64,000 nt of DNA from Amoebidium appalachense (Eukaryota; Ichthyosporea): positions 124,001 through 188,000 of the forward strand of contig CAVNZM010000014.1 of the NCBI GenBank assembly GCA_963693365.1. The letters are read 5' to 3'. Both the position numbers and the translations under genes were made by a program. Position 1 is the first letter of the stretch, and each line of letters starts with the position of its first letter. Positions 23,856 to 36,781 of the stretch are shown in pieces. The notes beneath the pieces were generated by a model. That model searched no databases. It saw only the letters and a list, made by a program, of their open reading frames with translations, and was not told the origin of the DNA.

Positions 23856-24047
23856 TTGGGCCATGGGGACCAAGAAGTGAAATGAATTAGTGGTGGATTC
23901 CCACACACACACAACAATGCACTCCATGCCCCGTACCCTCGAGACACACACAAATTAGAGGGAGAAACAAAGGGGAACAAACCCTAGTGTCCCCCCCCCC
24001 GCCCCCCCTCAAAAAAGAAAAAAAAAAAAAAAACGAAAAATAAATAA

Positions 24048-24079
<32 letters not shown>

Positions 24080-25736
24080 CACCGACAAAAGTTTCCCGTT
24101 GTGCACAGTAGTAGTTTTTTCACAGATCCCAACATCCTTGAAACATCGAATGGGCGAGGGGAGTATATGCTTCACAGAGTCATGATGAAATACATATTCA
24201 CGACCGACAACACAGTGCAACTTTATTTATCATAAGTTATTGGGGGGGGGGGGGGGAGACGGGTTATAAAAGAGAGAGAGAGAGAGAGAAGAAAGAGTGA
24301 GAGACACACACGACTGCACTTACCGAGCAGGAGCACACCGGCATCATACTTTCTCTTCTTCTCTGTGATGGTGAAGGCCACACCACTAGAGTCCCTATGC
24401 CCCGCCACATTGCCCGGGTTATCGTAGTGGATCTGCATCACAAAATGTCTGCTGCCCTCATCTCCACCCACCGGGTACCCAACATCGGGCGGAAGCACAA
24501 ACGAGTCCCCCCCCTGTGCAAACGCAAACACATACGCCTCACACCCCTTAACAGAGGCAGGGCATTTCTTGGGGCCATCTGTGTAGTTTGCGTAGTTCGT
24601 AGCGGTGAGGTTGTTAATGCACTTGTGTAGAACCACGTGGTGTACACGTGGCACGTTGGCAACCAGCGACCGCGGATCAACCACAGGATGGAAGGAAATG
24701 ATGTGGTAGCTGTTTTTGCCCGGGAGCACATCGTTCATGTCATACGACGTGCACACATACGAGGTCGTGTTGGTGGGCACCTCGTAGTCGCTAAACGTAA
24801 AGTTGAGCTTCTTCGTCTCCCCATCATCCGTCAATGTCGCACTGCGCGCACCCGGCGTGTTTGCGTAAAATGTTATCTCAGAACCCCCCCTGTTCTTGCC
24901 GTGGTAGCTAAGAGCCCCCCCACTACCCGCAGCCCAAACCACTCTGTTCGGGCCGGCCCGAATAGCCCTGTCCTGTGAGGTATCTCCCGTGTCTAGGGCC
25001 CTCTTGAGGGCAAAATTGATCATCCCATCAGCCGTCTGTTCGGCGGAAATAAGTTCCAGGTTCTGGCAGGTGTCGGCGTCGGGATAGACCTTGGCTAGTG
25101 CGTGTCTGGGGGATAGGGACGGGTGTAAGTATGTATAGGATTGAGGATGTGAGTATGTATAGGGCTAGGAGTGTAGTTCTTCTGACTTGTGCGAGTGCGG
25201 GTGTGCTGTGTGCCTGTTCTCGTCCTGGTTCAGTGTGTGTGTCTGTGTGGATCTCCAGTGCTAACACTTTAGAAACTGCACACCGTAATTGTTGCCCTAC
25301 TACAGGACGCGCAAACATGAAACACATGTTCACAGGCTCCTGCATACTGGGCGGTCAACACAACCCCACCTACCCACACATGCAGCCCTTCATGGCAGCC
25401 CTTCATGCACTCCCACCCTCCCCTCACACTTCACGTCCTACGACACAGCACGTGCACACACCTGTCCACAAGTGTTGCCTTTCCATCAGCCCCGAACTCC
25501 ACACTCCATATGTCGCTTCCCAGCATGCTGCCACTAGTGTACTCGGCTATCCCAAAGGCCAGCCAGCCCTTAGCCTTACAGCTCATAGCCAGCTCTATGC
25601 TGGTGGTGTTGGTGATGTTCCAGGCCACCGTGCAGTTAGGTTCCAGCTCATGTTTTGATGTGTAGGAGGACAGGGAAAAGTTGCCAGCTTGGGCGAGCCC
25701 AAACAGGGCCACAAGGCCCATACTAAGCAGAAGCAT
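21978..25736 (-). CDS. DBH-like copper type II monooxygenase (MOXD1 type), DOMON plus two copper domains
   Basis: Minus-strand join: 25736-25462, 25105-24324, 23796-23660, 22556-21978; 1773 nt, 590 residues. Family knowledge: ascorbate-dependent copper monooxygenases related to dopamine beta-hydroxylase, acting in the secretory pathway. Residues 1-18 form a signal peptide. A DOMON domain follows (GWLAFGIAE, SDIWSVEF). The copper-H site is HH 247-248 (RVHHVVLHKC) plus H318 (QIHYDNP). The copper-M site is H395/H397 (FAHMHQ) plus M470 (EEMC). All six copper ligands are present, so catalysis is likely. Several N-glycosylation sequons occur. The last 16 residues are hydrophobic, a C-terminal membrane anchor or GPI signal. 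Length matches human MOXD1 (about 613 aa). The substrate cannot be told. Oddity: the acceptor of exon 3 reads CG, not AG, at the end of a CA repeat, although phase and protein continuity require that junction. Confidence 0.92.
22841..22942 (-). repeat. Dispersed repeat, short diverged copy
   Basis: Minus-strand copy with the GGCTCTGCTTATGACGCATA core and the CTTCGTACCTTATTACGCATTC end. It sits directly beside the full copy at 22967-23240, separated by a G-run (C-run on the copy's own strand). Lies in monooxygenase intron 3, sense orientation to the gene. Confidence 0.75.
22967..23240 (-). repeat. Dispersed repeat, full-length copy
   Basis: About 274 bases. Compared by eye with the plus-strand copy at 58538-58811, I find only two mismatches, so the copies are young or recently converted. 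On its own strand it ends GCATTCAAC followed by a C-run of 20 or more. It contains GGGGTCGAAACTC, loosely like a pol III B box. No ORF of note. Confidence 0.9.
23799..23853. repeat. (GT)n microsatellite at the monooxygenase exon 3 acceptor
   Basis: Reads as a (CA)n tract on the transcript strand and directly abuts exon 3 (high end 23796). Confidence 0.95.
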
Positions 25737-28340
25737 GGTTGAGGCTGTATGGCACTAGGAGTATAGGTTGCTGGGCAGGAAAATAAACTTGTCACAAAAC
25801 GTTCCCTTGTTGTGACTACAACCTATCTGCAATTTTGCAGTATGGAAGACAATGATGCAGCATGTGCCGTTGTGATCACACCAATGATCATGAGGGGGTC
25901 GTGCCAAGAGGGGGGTTTATTTTATGCGTGGAAATCAAGGCCTCCTAAATAGCACACCATTTGGTGGAAATACATCTTAGCTCGTGCAGGCGCACGATAA
26001 AGATCATTAGATCGGAATGTAAGGAATGTGGCATCGTGGGGGGGCCTGGTGATGATGATCTTTGGGGGCACGGCCTTGATGGCCGCAGGTGTGACTTAGC
26101 TTGGTTCCATTCGGATCTCAGGTTGCCCGTCGGAGTCAGGCTTAGTAATAAACATTGTAGTTTTCTCGAACACGTTCGTTCCTTTCCGTGTGTGTTCACT
26201 TAGAAGAGTGCCGCGTCTCTTATTACACACATGTTAGGATACGACAGTTTGTATACCACAGGGAATATCCCGTCTGCGTGACACTGTGTGTGTGTGTGTG
26301 TGTGTGTGTATTTTTTGTTGATACGCGTGAGATATGAATATGTTAATATTCCAACAAAATTTTGACCGGGGAATATCTTTATCTTGTCGAGCTCTATCGA
26401 TAGACACCTTTTCCACCCGCGTACCATTTCAATAGCGATTGGGGTAAGCGATCGAAAGTCATGATTGCCAAGACAGGTGTATAGACCAGTATAGACCCGG
26501 TGCATCATACATACATGTGCGAGTTGGTGCGCGATCTGCGCGATCGCCGATATCGATCGGTGAGTAACAAGTTCAACAGAAGCGATCTGTGCAGGTGACC
26601 AATCAAACCGTGTTCTGCAACGCTCAAACATTAGCCAATGGGGGCACAGTCTCGCACATACCAGCACGACCCTTAAGCCTTTTGACTGGCTACGAAGTCA
26701 CAGACTCGGAACCCCCAAGAACCTGTTGTGGAATGTTACTACTATAGGCTATATGGGTGTCACTTAATCCACCAGGGAAGCCATTGTGTGTAGAACGCTC
26801 TCGGACGGCAATTTTAGATGTGCCTCATTTCCAAATGTGCATAATCTTTTAATGCAGAAAAGGTATCGCTTGTTTGATGTAGATTTTTGACTTTCAATGG
26901 TACGTATGACAGCGGGCAGTCGATCGCGCGCGATTGCACGAGCTCGATCATTCCGATTTTTTTTTCCCGATCTATATGAATTTCACACAGTGTTCAGGTA
27001 TCTCAGTATGCACTTGCTATTGGATAACTAGTGAAGCTTGTTTTTTTTCATTGCCTTATAATTATGGCGTTCACACTTACATCTCTCTCCGTTAACGTTG
27101 AATAAAATCCAGTTAAAAGAAAAATATCCGAAAATCTTAAGCCCCCTTGAGTATTGGGTGACTCTAGACTCATAGATCAAAAGCCTCAACAGGAACTCAC
27201 AACAAAGCCATATACATTGACTACCTCCTCAGCCTATATTCCTCTTACATTACGCCTCTTTGTATTCATTAGCAAGCAAAATAATCACTTTATTTTTACT
27301 TTTTTTACAACGGGGTCACGGAGACGCAGATACCGAGCCATCCAATCAAAGTACTCCCGAATCGGACGAGTGATACCATTGGCCGAGCTCACGATCTTGC
27401 CATGACATCAGAGATAGCCTATATACTTTAAATAAACAATAGTGTAAATAAACAATGCGAAAATGCTTTTCTTGTTTCAAACTCTGATACTTCAGGAAAC
27501 AAAACCGCGGGACCGGTTCTACATAGCAATACATATAGTTTATATTATATGTAGGTAAGCATTGTGTACTGTACTGTACTGCCGGCCATACATGTACATA
27601 TGCAAATGGGCGACATCGATGATTCGCCATAAAAGACACCCTTTTTCAATTTGTCACTCAGAGGATGAATTATTGCCAAGTCTATCGGCTCACACTAATA
27701 TAAAGATCTTTGTCTCTCCCCTCTCCCTTCCCGTAGTGGCACCGCAGAGTCTAAGTCTACATTTCATACTACCTCCCCCCCCTCCCCCCCCTCTACTCTT
27801 TCCTGTACTACAATACATATATACGTACATTTGGCAGACAGGACTATCTGAACTTGCCAATATTTACAAGGGCCGAACTTATTGCATTCCAAAGTCCTCC
27901 TAAGATCTATCATATACACTATTTCTAAGTCTATTGGTCGGCTGCTCCAGGCTGACGTGGTCCTGAGAGACAAGATGCCCGCAGCTGTACAGTTGATCTT
28001 GAGGCCCCGGACTTGATCTTGATGACCTGTGGACCCGGGCCAACCCCCCCCCCCCCCCCCCCCCCCCCCCCGCGATCTTGATCTTCGACTTAGGATGATC
28101 TGCTGAGACGGATTGGTATATGTCAACTCCCCCCCCCCGGCCCCCGAAAAAGCTGATTTCCACCTCAGTCACATTACACCTAACACCCCCTAAAAAGACA
28201 TAGACTAATCTGTCTCCAAAAAAAAAAAAAAATTTACGAAGAAAATAATAAAGTAATCTACACCATAAGCTTGATATTTACGGAGACATCTATGATATTA
28301 AATTAAAGTCCTACGACTACGTTCACATTCCTCCTCGGTA

Positions 28341-28390
<50 letters not shown>
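28341..28390. repeat. Poly-C run of about 50
   Basis: Uninterrupted C on the plus strand, intergenic. G-run blocks follow at about 28650-28686 and 28731-28759. Confidence 0.9.
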
Positions 28391-28393
<3 letters not shown>

Positions 28394-28646
28394 CCCCGTG
28401 TGTCTACGTGTATTTGCATCACTCCCCCCCCCCGGCCCCCTCCCTTGTGTGTACATGTGTACATGTGCACTAGTGTCAGTCACGGTGTGTCAAGCTCCCC
28501 GCTTGGAACCGGATCGGAGGGTGGTCACTCGCAAGGCTATGAAAGAGGTAGTAGTAATCCACAGGAGGGGATCTCGAGGAGGGGAAAAGGGGGAGGGGGT
28601 GCACAGGGGGGAGGGGGGAGAGAGAGGGAGTTAGGGGGTAGGGGTT

Positions 28647-28687
<41 letters not shown>

Positions 28688-28729
28688 GAGGGGGGGGAGG
28701 GGGGGGGGAGAGGACCACCACCACCCGCT

Positions 28730-28761
<32 letters not shown>

Positions 28762-29750
28762 CCACCAAAATATCATAATCTATTTTGGATATCAAAAGTA
28801 TGGTGTTGGCACCTTCGATGTGTCCACAAGTCAGTATCCGGTTGAATGATCAGGCTCAGTGACCTGCTTACATATGTATATACTGGCTAAGAAGGCCTCC
28901 CATAGCACTCCATATCATGGGACGCCCTGCCCCCCCTCTTCCCCCCGGCCCTCCCCGCCCCCCCCCCCCCCCCCCCCCCCCCTCCCCCCCCTCCCCCCCC
29001 CCTCCTCCCCCCCCCCCCCCCCCTCAACCCCTCCTGGTACTCCTCCCCATGGCCATTGTCCATCTTTCGTAGACCTCAAATTTTCATTCTCACACTACCT
29101 CCCTCAACCCCTTTCCAACCGGTCGCAAGTAGGGGCCAGCCTCATCGGCAGAATCAACTTGGTTTGAGCAGAATCTAATTCACTTCTGTTTAAAGTTTTG
29201 AGTTATCATCTAAAAGTATATAAACAGTTTAATCTTTAAAAGAGCTCGATTATTTTGCTCCGAGTAAAATTGTTCTGCTATGAGAAGAATCAAACAGTTA
29301 AGCAAAATCAATATCCTACTTCAGCAGCAGAGTTTTTCACAAAAAGCAATGTGCATGATTCTGCTCACGACAACAGGACTTGGCAACACAGGTCTTCTTT
29401 TTTAAAGGATTATCCCGCCAGAACAATTCTACTTTTAATCGATGATATCCCGCCTTTTGCAGAATAGTTCTGCTTCTATTAAATTCATTGAAAAGAATCA
29501 ACTTGCTTCAAGCAGAATATTCAAGGCTGCTTCCAGAAGATTTATACTTCTTTTCAAACTGAAATTAGAATTCGAAGCAAGTCACTCTGCTGATGTGATT
29601 GGGCCCGGTAAGTGTCACGAGTCGACTATTGTGAGCGCATACCGTAATTCCAACTGAACCACCACTACACCACGTTGGATTCATGATTCATTCACCGTTA
29701 CACGCGTGCGCACACCCGCACACACACACACACGCACGGTGCTCGTGCGG

Positions 29751-29754
<4 letters not shown>

Positions 29755-29838
<84 letters not shown>
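29755..29838. repeat. (CA)n microsatellite
   Basis: About 35 CA units with one CAAACAC interruption, followed by a C-run and a second short CA tract to 29900. Intergenic. Confidence 0.9.
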
Positions 29839-29839
<1 letters not shown>

Positions 29840-29863
29840 AAAAAATGATGCCCTCCCCCCCCC

Positions 29864-29894
<31 letters not shown>

Positions 29895-31293
29895 ACACAC
29901 TAAGCAGATAGCCAAAGATATCCAGGACTCCTGAAAACAGACCCATAATACTTGTACCTCTGCCACAACGTTCACACTCACACACCACTAAGCAAACAGC
30001 CGTGCCGAATGTACATAGCACACACATGTACATGCAGGCAAACAGTAACCCCCTTATTCACACACACACACGCCGACTTGAACATGGCACAGAATTTGCA
30101 GACACACACACACACATGTTACATGTTGTCCATGATATCTCTGCTACAATGCAGCCCTAATTAAAACTTAGGGAATAGTTAACTGTTCGTCGTAGTGGTG
30201 GGGTGGTTGGTTGGTTGATTGGTTGCCGGGGGGGGGGGGGGGGGGGGGGGGGGGGAGGGGAGGGGGGAGCCTCCGCGGGAGATTTGCCAGCCGTGGTCAA
30301 CGGAGCCGTCGGACCCCCAAAGGGGAGGGGGGGGGGGGGACCGGAGGACCCACCACCCCCTCGAGCAGGTGGCCATGGATCCCCTCTCGAGCCCCCCCCC
30401 CCCCCCCCCACCCCCCCACAGGCATTGTGGAAGAGGCGGGACCACCACAGGAACATGGGAGACCTTAAAATTTTTATCAGTACCCCCCCCCCCCCCCCCC
30501 CCCCCCCCATTTTCCTTTTTTAAAAAGCCTAACGGGGAGAAGGTGGAGGGAGGGGGGGCTGAGAGAAACACGGAGAGGAGTCGGAAGGGCCTGGGGGGGG
30601 GGGGGGGGGGGGGGGAAGAAATCGAAGTGTTTGCACGAAATTTCCCGGTCAAAGTTGATGAGCTTAAATCTACTGCAGGCTTGCAAAGGTGTTTTTCCAT
30701 CAACTTTGGATGGTTGACGGTGCTATGTACTTGTAAGTCACATTCTTACACGACGAGGAAACATATATGGTTGACTGCAAGAGGGATGCATATGGCACAT
30801 GTACATGTGTTGAGCACGTACACAAATTTTCAAATCCCCCCCGGGCCCCCTCCCCCCCCCTCCCCCCCACGCCCCCCCCCCCCCCCCCCCCCCCTTCTTC
30901 CGGCCCCCGGGCACCCCCCCCCCCACCCAAGTACCCCTTCCCATCCCGGGCTAGATCTTCCCCCTCCCCCCTCCCCCCCCTCCCCCCTCTTAACCCCCCT
31001 CCCCCTCAACACACACACACACACGGGCCCTACTCAATCAATTTTGTACAGAACTCATGTCAATGTGTGCTTCGTCGCTGCTAGCTGACAAGTTGTTCCA
31101 CCGGCCCGTCATGGTAGTGTTGAAAGAAACGTTATAAGCAAAAACTGAACGTTGCAAACCCACTCAGTCAGAATAACCGCTAGTGGAACATATCGTGGAT
31201 AGTGGAATGATCGTGGACACTCCTACACCCTAGAATACCCCTGCAAAACGAATTTCGAGGCTCGGAAAAGTTAACTGTGAAAATATATTATCA

Positions 31294-31376
31294 TGACTTT
31301 ATTGATATGCTCAGCAAAATAGAAGCCATCGAGATATCATCGATATCTCGGAGAAGAAAAATACAAAAGCCCTCAC
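31294..31376. repeat. 83-bp direct repeat, copy 1
   Basis: Matches 31601-31682 with about four differences. It contains GATATGCTCAGCAAAATAGA and the inverted motif CGAGATATCATCGATATCTCG. Confidence 0.9.
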
Positions 31377-31600
31377 TCTCGGATACGGAGGAGATAACGA
31401 CTTAAATAATCATACACCTTAGAAAACTCATCAAACATACCGTGGTTCAACAGATATTCAATAGACGTAATTATCAGGATTATCTAAATAAGCCAGTCTT
31501 CTGATTTCTAACGGAATAATCTGAGATAAATAAATACATCTATCTAAGTTTTTACGAGAAAAAGGTTCTGCACAAAAGTGGCACAAACATTTATGGATAA

Positions 31601-31682
31601 TGACTTTATTGATATGCTCAGCAAAATAGAAGACATCGAGATATCACCGATATCTCGGAGAGGAAAATACAAAAGCCCTCAC
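31601..31682. repeat. 83-bp direct repeat, copy 2
   Basis: Second copy, 307 bases downstream. It ends just before a T-run/G-run block (31696-31749). Confidence 0.9.
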
Positions 31683-31693
31683 AGGATTTCGGG

Positions 31694-31747
<54 letters not shown>

Positions 31748-31915
31748 GGAGGGGAGTAGAGAACTGTTTCTGTAGATTAAGTTGAAAGGCGGGAGTGGGT
31801 AGGTGGGTGGTACTGTAGATCATGGTGGATTTGTGGCTTGTGCGTGTGTATGTGTGTTAGCTCATGCAAGGGTGAAGGTGGGTGTCTCTCTCTGTGTGTG
31901 TGCGAGGGTGTGTGT

Positions 31916-31929
<14 letters not shown>

Positions 31930-31980
<51 letters not shown>
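31930..31980. repeat. Poly-G run of about 50
   Basis: G-run directly following (GT)n, intergenic, plus strand. Confidence 0.9.
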
Positions 31981-31984
<4 letters not shown>

Positions 31985-32295
31985 GGCAGGGAAAAGGGCC
32001 CGGTGGGTGGGAGAAGTGATGTAGGGTAGTGTAGGCGTCACCTACCTCAAAAACATAAAATTACTCGATTAATTTTCAGTACGAATCACACGGATTAATC
32101 TTATTTATACTCATACCTGTACTACTTGTAAGTTGTGGGCTTGTGGCACGGGGGAGAGGGCAATCTATATAAAGTCACATGAGTATTAATAGTATAATAT
32201 AAAATCATGATATGCACACTCGTTCGAACATGCCCCGGTGTGTGAGTGTGTGCGTGCGTACGTGCGTGCGTGTGTGCGTGTGTGTGTGCGCGCGC

Positions 32296-32331
<36 letters not shown>

Positions 32332-32586
32332 ACGTTACATGTGTGGGCGTTGATTTTTTTTTTTTTATTTTTTTTTGGGGGGGGGGGGGGGGGGGCTCGA
32401 GGGGGCCAGGGAGGAATGCTTATCAGATAGATCAGGGGTGGTGCGTTCGCGTTTGTACCATATATAGGAAAATAAAAGCGCGTATGATTGGATTAGAGTT
32501 GATTAGCCTCGATATGGCTATAAAGCTAGCCTGTTCATTGGGTAAATGTTCTAATTGGAGACCTTGTCCCTCGTGCTACTCAATTT

Positions 32587-32960
32587 ATTGAGCCGCTTTG
32601 CGTGGATCTAGATATCTAAATATCTAGATTGTTAAATTTACTTATAAAATTGTTGCAATCCAATCAATCTGTTAAATGTTTGAAGCTTGCATAAACTTTA
32701 GATTGATTTCGATCATGGGCGCATCTGGAAGAGGGGGTGGGGGGGGACTTCTAGATGTCTGGGATGAGACGATTGGTTCTTGGAACTCGCCTATATATCT
32801 CTTATCCAATAGAATTGCGATCAATCATCTAGATAATTAGTTTCTAAACTGCTCTACACGAATCGAGCAGACTTTTAGATATTTAGAGAACGACATTCGT
32901 TTTCTAAATTCTAAATTCGCCAAGTATTTAGATATTTAGATTCACGCGAAGCGGCTCAAT
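32587..32960. mobile_element. MITE-like element with 36-bp terminal inverted repeats
   Basis: Bases 32587-32622 (from ATTGAGCCGCTT) and the reverse complement of 32925-32960 match at about 32 of 36 positions. The 374-bp interior is AT-rich with no ORF. Size, non-coding interior and inverted ends fit a non-autonomous DNA transposon. I cannot define a target-site duplication, so the outer limits are uncertain. It ends about 95 bases before the D2HGDH start codon. Confidence 0.65.
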
Positions 32961-33053
32961 ATTCGAACAAAGGAAAACTCAAGCGCAGTGGAGTGTGGAG
33001 GCAGTTATTCAGTGTGCTTGTGCCTGTGTGCAGGGACACGCCCTAGCAGGAAG

Positions 33054-33234
33054 ATGGTGTTTCTGGCTACCTTCGCTCGCCCCGCGAGGCAGCTGTCTAC
33101 CGCCGTGTTTGGCCAGGTGAGGAATGTTGAACATGCTCTTCGTGAATGCGTTTGGTGCGAGGGGCGTGTGCACACAGGCGTGGATGCGTGTTGGCGTCTA
33201 TGCACGCCGCATGTGTGCGTGTGTGCGTGCATGT

Positions 33235-33331
<97 letters not shown>

Positions 33332-35310
33332 GGCAGGTCTTCGTGCGTGTGAGAGAGTGTTTTTTTGTGTGTGTGCTGCTCTGCGTGTGTACGTATGTGT
33401 GTGCGTCGGTTAGGATGTCCTTGGTGTGTTTGTGAGTGCCTGCGTGCGCGCATGGGTGCATGGTGCGTACTTGATTGTTTTGATTGTGTGCACGCGTGTG
33501 TGCGTGCGTCAATATGCGTGCTTCATTATGATTATGTTTGTACCGATGGTTGCCTCTGTTTGCGTGAGCTGGGCAGTGGCCCAAGAAGACGGACTGAGGA
33601 AAAGTGCATTGGGTGACCAACGGAATAGACGGCAATGGCTGCCTTGCAGCATGGCGGCGTGTGTCGTGCTAACGAGTGACACTTTGCCCATGTTTAGTAC
33701 ACATGTCTTTGCTCACAACCCTCCCCCCCTCCCCTCCCCACCCACCCTCCCTCCCCCCACCCCCCCCCCCTCTCGTGTGCAGGCAGCAAAGTCCTTCCAC
33801 AGTGCGCCGGTACGGTTTGCTGCACCCCTGACTGTCCCCTTCACGTACGAGCGCTATCCAGAGGTCAAGAGGGGCAACTACAAGAAGGTAAACAGCACGG
33901 CCTCAAGTTGTGCGAATGCAGCTTGCCCATCACCCCTAGACAGTCGAGCCAATGTGGGCATGTGGGTGTCTCTCTGGTGCATGTGGCAGTGAATAATTCT
34001 CGGTCTCTCTGGGCCAACCTCTTACGCTTACCCCCCCCCCCCCCCTCCCCCCCCCCCTCCTTCCCCTCCTCCTCCCCTACAGCTCGACGATGCAGACGTG
34101 AGCTTCTTCAAGAGCATCATGGACCCCAGCAGGGTGGAGACGGACGAGCACGTGGGTCTCCCCAGAGATACACACACCCAGGCACATGCAGAGACAGGCA
34201 CACACACAGGCACAGACAGGCACACACACAGGCACAGACAGACACACACACAGGCACAGGGACAGAGAGGCACACACATACAGGCGCAGACAAGCGTGCA
34301 CGCACACACACACAGGCACATGCACAGACAGACATATACACACAGGCACGGGCACAGACAGGCACACACACACAGGCGCAGGCACTAATAGGCACACACA
34401 CAGGCACAGGCAGACATGCACACAGGCACATGCACAGACAGGCACCCACACACAGGCACAGGCTCAGACAGGCACAGACACACAGGGACTGACAAAGGCA
34501 TAGATATACAATATGCACACACAGACACACATGGGCGCGAACACACACACACACGCACGCACACGCACACGCACACGCACACACACACACAGTGTCCTGA
34601 ACACAAAGACCAAACACCTGGTTGCACAGTCACATCCAAAGAGCAGTGTCACAACAAGCCTTCACGCACATATAGCACGTACACCCACATGCACACCTGC
34701 ATGGGTGAGCGCGGGACACCCAGGCACACGGACACAGTTTAATACACACGTGTGCTGCCCCCCCCCCCCCCCCCCCCCCTCCCCCCCTCCCCCCTTCCCC
34801 CCTCTCTTCCCCCATCCTCACCACTTCATGCCTCCGCACACAGACACGGCGTCTTGCACGCACACAGTTTTTAGGCAGTCTTGTCTTATACCCGTTCTTG
34901 CTTCTGGTGTTCGAAAAGACTATTGCCCATTTACAAGCCGGGGGAGAGGGGGTGGGGGGGAGAGGCTTGCCCCCAGCACCACCCAACCTCCTCTCTTTTT
35001 ACATGCGCTCCCTCCCCTTTTCCCTACTCAATGCCCACCCTCTCTCCCCGCTCCGTGCCAGCCACCCCCCCCCCCCCCCCCCCTCCTCCTCCCAGTTCCT
35101 TCCCCCGTTCCACTAAAATCTCCCCTCCCCCCTCCCCCCTTCCCAGGCTGTGAGTGCCTACAACATGGATTGGTTGCGCAAGTACCGAGGCAACAGCAAA
35201 CTTGTGCTGAAACCAAAAACCACAGAGGAGGTCTCCCAGATCCTCAAGTACTGCAACGAGAAGAGGTGCGAGGAATTGCTATCATAACCCTAACCACCCA
35301 CCACCACCGC

Positions 35311-35347
<37 letters not shown>

Positions 35348-35362
35348 TTCCTCTTTTTGTCT

Positions 35363-35398
<36 letters not shown>

Positions 35399-36427
35399 TT
35401 TGAGGATGGGCTCTGCTTATAATGCATGCTCCTTGTGGTTTGCTCTCTGCATTATGCTGCGCATTATGAAGAATTCGTTCTCTATAACACATCCCCTCCC
35501 TCCCCCCCCTACGGGCACACTTTATCTCCCGAAAGGGAGCAAGGGGTAAGTGTTAAAGACACACTAGTTGAAATTGCTTTTTGGTTCACGGACGTGTGTG
35601 TGTGTCCGAGTGTCTTCCTGGCCCTTGGCTGGGTATGTTTGGTGTTTGGTGGTGGTGTCGGGTGGGCAGACTCGCGGACATGCAGATGCTTTGTGTGGGA
35701 AAGGTGGGTGGGTGGGTGGGAAAGGGGCGAAGGGGGGGGGGGGGGGGGGGGGAGAGGGTGGGAGAATGAGGGGGGTGGGTGGGTGGGTGGGAGAGGGGAA
35801 AAGGCGGGGTGAGGGGGTAGGGGGAGGGGGGAGAATTATCATGCTTGAGGCGTAGGGTTGCATTTTTTTTGTTTGTTGTTTTGTTTCGTTTGTGGTGGTG
35901 GTGGTGGTGTGTGTGTGTGTGTGTGTGTGTGTGCGTTTTGGGGGGGGGAGGGGGGGGGGGGGAGCAGAGACAGAAGGGCAGGTGAGTGTGTGTGTGCATG
36001 GCGGCAGGGAGGGGTTGCATCTGATTGGTGGGGTCTCTATCAGCCTGGCAGTGGTTCCTCAGGGCGGCAACACCGGTCTGGTCGGTGAGGCATCTTCCTC
36101 CCTTCCCCCCCAGTTCCTATCTATATTTTTCTTGCTTCTGCTTACTGCTGCAACTTTAACCCCCGGCCTTTCCCACTGCCCTTGCCTGCATAAGCAACCC
36201 TGCTCGTCTCTGATCAAGACGGGTGACCTACTCATGTTCAAGTGAAACAGTATCTGAGTTGGGTTTCGTTAACGAGGGGAATAGGTCGAAACTCGGGTAC
36301 TGTGGATGACGTGGGCCCCCCCTGAGGATGGGCTCTGCTTATTATGCATCCTCTTTATGTATGGCTTGCATTCTGCATCGTGTTATCCGTTTGTTCTTGT
36401 GTACTTCGTACTTTTTGACGCATTCAA

Positions 36428-36464
<37 letters not shown>

Positions 36465-36644
36465 AGAGTGCACTGCAGCCCACCCCCTCCTTCCTCCCCT
36501 CTCCGCCCCTGCACGTTCACACACAGATTGACTGTGTGTTTTTCAGGGGGCAGTGTGCCTGTATTTGATGAGATCGTGCTCTCCATGGGGCTCATGAATA
36601 AGATTCTGCATCTGGACGAGGTTTCAGGTATCACACATCGCACA

Positions 36645-36690
<46 letters not shown>

Positions 36691-36743
36691 AAAAAAAAAA
36701 AAAAAATTCTCATCGTGCCTTTGCAAGAGGGGGTGTCCAGGCC

Positions 36744-36781
<38 letters not shown>

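Larger units (their letters stand above)
25737..33053. other. Divergent intergenic region, monooxygenase / D2HGDH
   Basis: About 25.75-27.7 kb and 31.1-31.7 kb are AT-richer, low-repeat sequence without recognisable exons. 28.0-29.05 kb and 30.2-31.0 kb are C/G homopolymer blocks; 29.7-29.9 kb is CA repeat. Contains the 83-bp direct repeat pair (31294, 31601) and the MITE-like element (32587-32960). Promoters of both flanking genes should be here; no clear elements seen. Confidence 0.6.

Noticed and set aside
29152-29657. Short plus-strand open frames in AT-rich sequence
   Set aside because: No motifs; composition explained by AT-richness and the AGCAGAAT repeats.
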